Source: an uncultured Clostridiaceae bacterium (GTDB lineage: Bacteria; Bacillota; Clostridia; Lachnospirales; Lachnospiraceae). From it: DNA of 9,520 nt. Position numbers and translations under genes: made by a program. The notes beneath the pieces are model-generated. The model had not been told where the DNA came from. It saw only the letters and a list, made by a program, of their open reading frames with translations, and made no database searches. The stretch lies in assembly GCA_949841235.1 (NCBI GenBank), contig CATKZA010000035.1:1-9520 (forward strand), read 5' to 3'. Shown one piece after another: positions 6,460 to 9,520 of the stretch (positions within the stretch are counted from its first letter, which is position 1; each line of letters starts with the position of its first letter).

Positions 6460-6476
6460 CCTTCTCCTGTTTCGGC
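6438..6476. terminator. Hairpin at the exonuclease stop codon, likely shared convergent terminator
   Basis: An outer 7-bp stem, gccgaaa (6438-6444) / tttcggc (6470-6476), encloses a 2x2 internal loop and an inner 8-bp stem, ggagaagg (6447-6454) / ccttctcc (6460-6467), with loop agtag. The exonuclease TAG stop (6457-6459) is in the loop. No clear T-tract follows on either strand, so termination efficiency is uncertain. It sits between two convergent genes. A separate 7-bp hairpin, attcatg/catgaat (6496-6515), lies just downstream. Confidence 0.55.
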
Positions 6477-6529
6477 ATAAGATTATGTGGTTTTTATTCA
6501 TGGTCGATCATGAATAGTAATTGCTGTTT

Positions 6530-8737
6530 CTATTTGGGCTTATTTGTAGTTTTCTTGACTTTGACTTTGATTTTGGTCTTTTTTCCGTTAAATGTCTTCA
6601 CGGTGATGATAGCGGTTCCCTGTTTTTTTCCAGTGACTTTTCCCTTTTTGCTGACCTTTGCCACCTTAGGCTTGCTGGATGTATAGGAAATGGTGTGGCT
6701 GGCGGTCTTTGCAGGCAGCTTGACCTTGATGGAAAATGATTTTCCGGTCTTGATTGTCTTTTTCCCAGCGGGGCTGGTACGGATTTTCTTTGGCGCAGAC
6801 TTGACCGTTATTTTGATGGAAGCGGTTGCTCCGGTGGGCAAGGTGGCGGTGATGGTGGTGCTGCCTTTTTTCTTTGCCCGGATCTTTCCGCTGGCGGAGA
6901 CGGTGGCTACGGATGGCTTGGAACTGACATATCGTATGGACTTGCTGGCAGTGTTTTTGATGACGGGAGTCAAAGTGATCCGTTCTCCAGCCCCCAGCGT
7001 ATATTTGGAGGGGGAGAAGCGGATGGAACCCGCATTTTTCTTGTTTACGGTAAAAGCCTTGATACACACGTTATTGTATATATTTTCCTCCGTATTGCTG
7101 CCTGTGGTGATGGGCGTGGAGTGCAAATCCATCCACTGGTAGGAAGATTCCCCGCTCTCCGTGTTGGTGCCGTAGGCATAGCAGAAACTTTTTCCAGGCG
7201 TGGAGTGGAAGTTCATTTCCAGGGAGGAGGAGTATAGCGTCGTACCCTCGATGGGAATGAATCCATTCTTTTCATTGGTTCGATGATATGATGCCACCAC
7301 GGAAAATCGCTCGTTTGCCTTCAACGAGATGGGAGCGGGCAGGGAGATGGTGTGGTAGCCGCTGTATTTTTCCGTCCCGGTCAGCGTGGCGGCAAGAGTG
7401 CCGCTGGTGGGGTTGTCCGGGGCAACATTTTTGTATATTTCTATGGTGTAGGGCTGCTCTGCCGTGGCAGTATAGAGTGCCACGGCCGTCAGGGACTGGG
7501 TAAATTTTTTGTTGGCGGTAAAAATATTTGCCACTTTCATGGGATGTTCTTTGTGGGGAACCAAAGTGCTGCCCCAGCCGGAGCCATCGTACTGATAGTT
7601 ATTGTCATAGGTGGAATTCTTTGTTCCTTGAAATCCGTAAATCTCCCCCAGAGAGGGTTCGTCGTAGGAAAGCCAGAAATACCCATTCTGCCCATAATTG
7701 GAGCCGTAACTGTTGGCAATCAGCCAGGCACCGTCCCGCTCGGGGGGCTGCTCTCCAAAATTGTTCCGGCTGTAGTTGTCATCCCATCCTATGATTGCAA
7801 TGCAATGGTTGGCATCCCGGGTATTTTTTTGGTTTTGGTAATAGCTGAAGGTTCCGTCGCTATTTTTCGTCACATAATCTTCCTCTGAGTAAAAAGATGC
7901 CTCCAATGCGCCTGTATTCATCAGGGCGCGCTTCATTTCATCCATGGATGCGCCATCGTAGCAGTTGGAATCTGTCAGATAATAATCTGCCTGATAGCGC
8001 ATGGCATTGGCTTTTTGCTTCATGGTATTTGCCATTCCGAAGAGGTTCTTGGTAGAGGAGGCGTTGAAGGGAGCGGCAGACTCTTTTACTGCGCCGGTCC
8101 ATTTGGCCAATATGAAGGTTCCCAGCAGTGCGTTGCTGCCCCTCAAGTATGGGAGGGCATTGCGGTAGGCGGAATAGCTGTAGGTGTTCCTGATGGTGCT
8201 GCTCTCTGCATTGTATGCGGATTTGGCACTGCTTTCCCGGAAGGTGATTCCGTCCCTGTAGAGGGGGTCTGAAGGGGTCTGGGACGGTGAAAATAGAAAC
8301 CAGTTCAGATGGCTCTCGGATAAATCCAGGTCGGATGAGGCCTTGTTGGTCATGATTAAGTTGGATTCCAGGGATTTGAGGGAGGCGAAAGCCCAGCAGG
8401 AGCCGGAGTATCCCTGATTCTTGATGGAGGTGACAGCGTTTTTGTCCCGCAGATCGTAAGAGGAGGGGAGCGTGCTGTCCTTTGGGGCATCAGAGGCTGT
8501 TTTTGCGTCTGCCTTGACGGAAGACAAAGACTTGCCTTTTTTGTTCAAATACCGATAGGATAGGAATCCGTCCTCTTCTTTCTGGATGCTGCCTTGATAG
8601 ATGTCATCTACTGTAATGCGGTAGGCCTGCTTTTGAGCTGCCTGCGCCCAGGCGGCATTGCACAAAAGGGAAGGAAGCACTGCCCCCAGCATGCACAGGG
8701 TTCGCAGTTTCATTTTTATATTGTAAAAATCTTTCAT
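6530..8737 (-). CDS. Secreted C1 (papain-like) cysteine peptidase with lectin-like and bacterial Ig-like domains
   Basis: This is a 735-residue exported peptidase. Residues 1-31 form a signal peptide (basic start, LCMLGAVLPSLLCNAAWA core, likely cleavage after AWA). A short pro-region leads to the C1 catalytic domain (about 91-365): KNQGYSGSCWAFA (106-118) contains oxyanion Q108 and nucleophile C114, ANHCIAIIGWDD (309-320) contains H311, and WLIANSYG (338-345) contains N342. The next ~190 residues, beginning around YQYDGSGWGS (381-390), fit the lectin-like domain often joined to clostridial C1 peptidases. Two Ig-like (BIG_2-type) repeats follow at about 570-646 and 647-727, both with an SSKPxVAxVS pattern. 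The tail is extremely lysine-rich and has no LPxTG sortase signal or membrane anchor. GAGGG before the ATG at 8737 supports this start over Met9. Its substrate is unknown; extracellular protein or host glycoprotein degradation is plausible. Confidence 0.93.
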   Translation of the reverse strand: MKDFYNIKMKLRTLCMLGAVLPSLLCNAAWAQAAQKQAYRITVDDIYQGSIQKEEDGFLSYRYLNKKGKSLSSVKADAKTASDAPKDSTLPSSYDLRDKNAVTSIKNQGYSGSCWAFASLKSLESNLIMTNKASSDLDLSESHLNWFLFSPSQTPSDPLYRDGITFRESSAKSAYNAESSTIRNTYSYSAYRNALPYLRGSNALLGTFILAKWTGAVKESAAPFNASSTKNLFGMANTMKQKANAMRYQADYYLTDSNCYDGASMDEMKRALMNTGALEASFYSEEDYVTKNSDGTFSYYQNQKNTRDANHCIAIIGWDDNYSRNNFGEQPPERDGAWLIANSYGSNYGQNGYFWLSYDEPSLGEIYGFQGTKNSTYDNNYQYDGSGWGSTLVPHKEHPMKVANIFTANKKFTQSLTAVALYTATAEQPYTIEIYKNVAPDNPTSGTLAATLTGTEKYSGYHTISLPAPISLKANERFSVVASYHRTNEKNGFIPIEGTTLYSSSLEMNFHSTPGKSFCYAYGTNTESGESSYQWMDLHSTPITTGSNTEENIYNNVCIKAFTVNKKNAGSIRFSPSKYTLGAGERITLTPVIKNTASKSIRYVSSKPSVATVSASGKIRAKKKGSTTITATLPTGATASIKITVKSAPKKIRTSPAGKKTIKTGKSFSIKVKLPAKTASHTISYTSSKPKVAKVSKKGKVTGKKQGTAIITVKTFNGKKTKIKVKVKKTTNKPK

Positions 8738-8806
8738 AGATAATCCCTCATTTCTTTACTGCCGGTTCATAAGCATTCGTATTTCGGAATACTATAGAGT
8801 AGGAAT

Positions 8807-8835
8807 ATGTTATTATTTTGCAAAGTATATGTAAA
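8807..8835 (-). promoter_or_regulatory. Candidate promoter of the C1 peptidase gene
   Basis: On the minus strand, TTTACA (8835-8830, 5/6) and TAACAT (8812-8807, 4/6) are 17 bp apart. The start would lie near 8800, about 63 bases before the ATG. The -10 is weak, and a TATAGT at 8797-8792 could be the real -10 but lacks a matching -35. Confidence 0.35.
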
Positions 8836-8863
8836 AAATGTGTCGCTATGGGCGGATATCTTG

Positions 8864-8892
8864 TTGTTTCTTCCTAATATTTATGTTATAGT
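8864..8892 (+). promoter_or_regulatory. Candidate promoter for the DUF368 gene with a long structured leader
   Basis: TTGTTT (8864-8869, 3/6) and TATAGT (8887-8892, 5/6) are separated by 17 bp. If used, transcription would begin near 8899 and the leader would be about 295 bases, containing the whole inverted-repeat element before the DUF368 start codon. I saw no better plus-strand promoter between here and the gene. Confidence 0.45.
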
Positions 8893-8941
8893 CTATGGGG
8901 TAGCGTTAATTAACCGATGCTAAGTACACTAGTAACATTAC

Positions 8942-9147
8942 ATGATGTTGGGGTCAAAAGGTATTTTACCCCCAACTGATGCTACGGATTGCTACATTGC
9001 TGCGCAATTTTCGCAATCCTACAAACACCTCCAATTTCGCATATTTGCAAGCAAATCTGCTTCTTGTCGGTGTTTGGCGGGTCAAGCCAGTAGATAGCAA
9101 TTTGCATGTAAACATGCATTGCTATCTACTTTTGACCCTAGCATCAT
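8942..9147. repeat. 206-bp inverted-repeat element with 19-bp terminal inverted repeats (MITE-like or structured leader)
   Basis: The ends are inverted repeats: atgatgttggggtcaaaag (8942-8960) matches the reverse complement of 9129-9147 at 17 of 19 positions. Inside, four hairpins follow each other: (1) gttgggg/ccccaac (8947-8953 / 8970-8976); (2) ggattgc/gcaatcc (8986-8992 / 9013-9019) enclosing attgc/gcaat (8996-9000 / 9004-9008); (3) aaacacc/ggtgttt (9023-9029 / 9069-9075) enclosing atttgc/gcaaat (9043-9056); (4) gggtcaa/ttgaccc (9079-9085 / 9132-9138) enclosing gtagatagcaa/ttgctatctac (9090-9100 / 9119-9129) and tgcatg/catgca (9103-9118). There is no plausible coding frame and no clear target-site duplication. 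It could be a non-autonomous mobile repeat or a cis-regulatory RNA leader of the downstream gene. Confidence 0.7.
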
Positions 9148-9193
9148 TATATCCCATAATCTTTGCAAATGGAATGGAAAATGGAGTTGTAAT

Positions 9194-9520
9194 ATGGATT
9201 TTATTAAAAAAGCGTTAAAGGGAATTATTATTGGTCTTGCGAATGCAGTGCCTGGTGTTAGTGGCGGCACCATGATGGTGTCCATGGGAATCTATGATGA
9301 TATTATATTCTGCATTACCCATATTTTCAAGCAGTTGAAGAAGAGCCTTTCGATCCTGTTTCCCTATATCGTCGGGATGGTAGTGGGAATTGTGGGGCTG
9401 GCGTATGCTATCGGGTATTTGCAGGAACATCATCCTTTGCAGACCAGCCTGACATTTATTGGACTGATTCTAGGCGGAATCCCCATCTTGTGGAAGCGCA
9501 TCCGGGGAACGGGCGATCAG
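9194..9520 (+). CDS. DUF368 membrane protein (PopT-type undecaprenyl-phosphate translocase family), N-terminal part; 3' end outside window
   Basis: The first 109 residues of a membrane protein are present and the frame is open at the right edge. The DUF368 signature NAVPGVSGGTMMVSMGIYD (17-35) lies directly after a short amphipathic start (MDFIKKALKGIIIG). Hydrophobic segments follow at about 54-75 and 83-101, with the G-rich GLILGGIPILWKR typical of the family. Members of DUF368 have been shown to help flip undecaprenyl phosphate back across the membrane for reuse in cell-wall synthesis (PopT in Staphylococcus aureus and Vibrio cholerae). That this protein does the same is inference. The ATG is preceded by GGAG (9183-9186) with seven bases of spacing. 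A 206-bp inverted-repeat element ends 46 bp upstream. Confidence 0.9.
   Translation, partial: MDFIKKALKGIIIGLANAVPGVSGGTMMVSMGIYDDIIFCITHIFKQLKKSLSILFPYIVGMVVGIVGLAYAIGYLQEHHPLQTSLTFIGLILGGIPILWKRIRGTGDQ

Noticed and set aside
6496..6515. Hairpin attcatg/catgaat considered as a terminator of the exonuclease or peptidase gene
   Set aside because: The T-run lies on the wrong side for plus-strand termination, and on the minus strand the stem is followed by A residues.
7352..7888. 178-codon plus-strand open frame inside the peptidase gene
   Set aside because: It is the antisense shadow of the C1 peptidase, whose minus-strand frame has all catalytic motifs.
8942..9147. T-box or CRISPR array as an explanation for the repeats upstream of DUF368
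   Set aside because: There is no T-box antiterminator sequence and no regularly spaced identical direct repeats with unique spacers; the signal is inverted repeats of differing sequence.
8979..9218. 79-codon open frame across the inverted-repeat element
   Set aside because: It runs through the hairpin arms, has no ribosome binding site or family resemblance, and overlaps the DUF368 start in another frame.

Overview
The window looks like chromosomal DNA of a Gram-positive Clostridia member, most likely a Lachnospiraceae-type gut anaerobe. The evidence is AGGAG-type ribosome binding sites, a DUF1292 protein, an AI-2E family permease, and a secreted papain-like peptidase carrying a lectin-like domain and bacterial Ig-like repeats. 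This is inference from gene content and style; no rRNA or other definitive marker is present.

Left part (1-1500): the 3' end of glmS, which encodes the sugar-isomerising half of glucosamine-6-phosphate synthase. Two tandem perfect hairpins follow it. Next is a small acidic DUF1292 gene that ends in a good rho-independent terminator.

Methylation block (1600-3370): a complete C5-cytosine DNA methyltransferase followed by a Vsr-type mismatch endonuclease. No restriction endonuclease gene is visible. The pair makes sense as one unit: the methylase creates 5-methylcytosine, which deaminates to thymine, and Vsr starts repair of the resulting T:G mismatch. The Vsr lacks several residues of the E. 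coli enzyme, including its zinc ligands.

Middle (3370-6480): an AT-rich gap with a good promoter and a 14-bp palindrome leads into an AI-2E family membrane protein with a long, charged N-terminal extension. Its 3' end overlaps the convergent trmB gene (tRNA m7G46 methyltransferase) by 48 bp. trmB and a DEDDh-type 3'-5' exonuclease diverge from a compact back-to-back promoter pair. The exonuclease gene ends inside a strong hairpin.

Right part (6530-9520): a large secreted C1 peptidase gene on the minus strand, then a gap with outward-facing promoter candidates. The gap holds a roughly 206-bp element that is almost entirely inverted repeats and has 19-bp terminal inverted repeats (17/19 matching). 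Immediately after it the start of a DUF368 gene (the undecaprenyl-phosphate translocase family) runs off the right edge. The 206-bp element is the most unexplained sequence in the window. It could be a MITE-like mobile repeat, a structured 5' leader of the DUF368 gene, or both. I see no clearly new multi-gene defence system; the other genes belong to known families.
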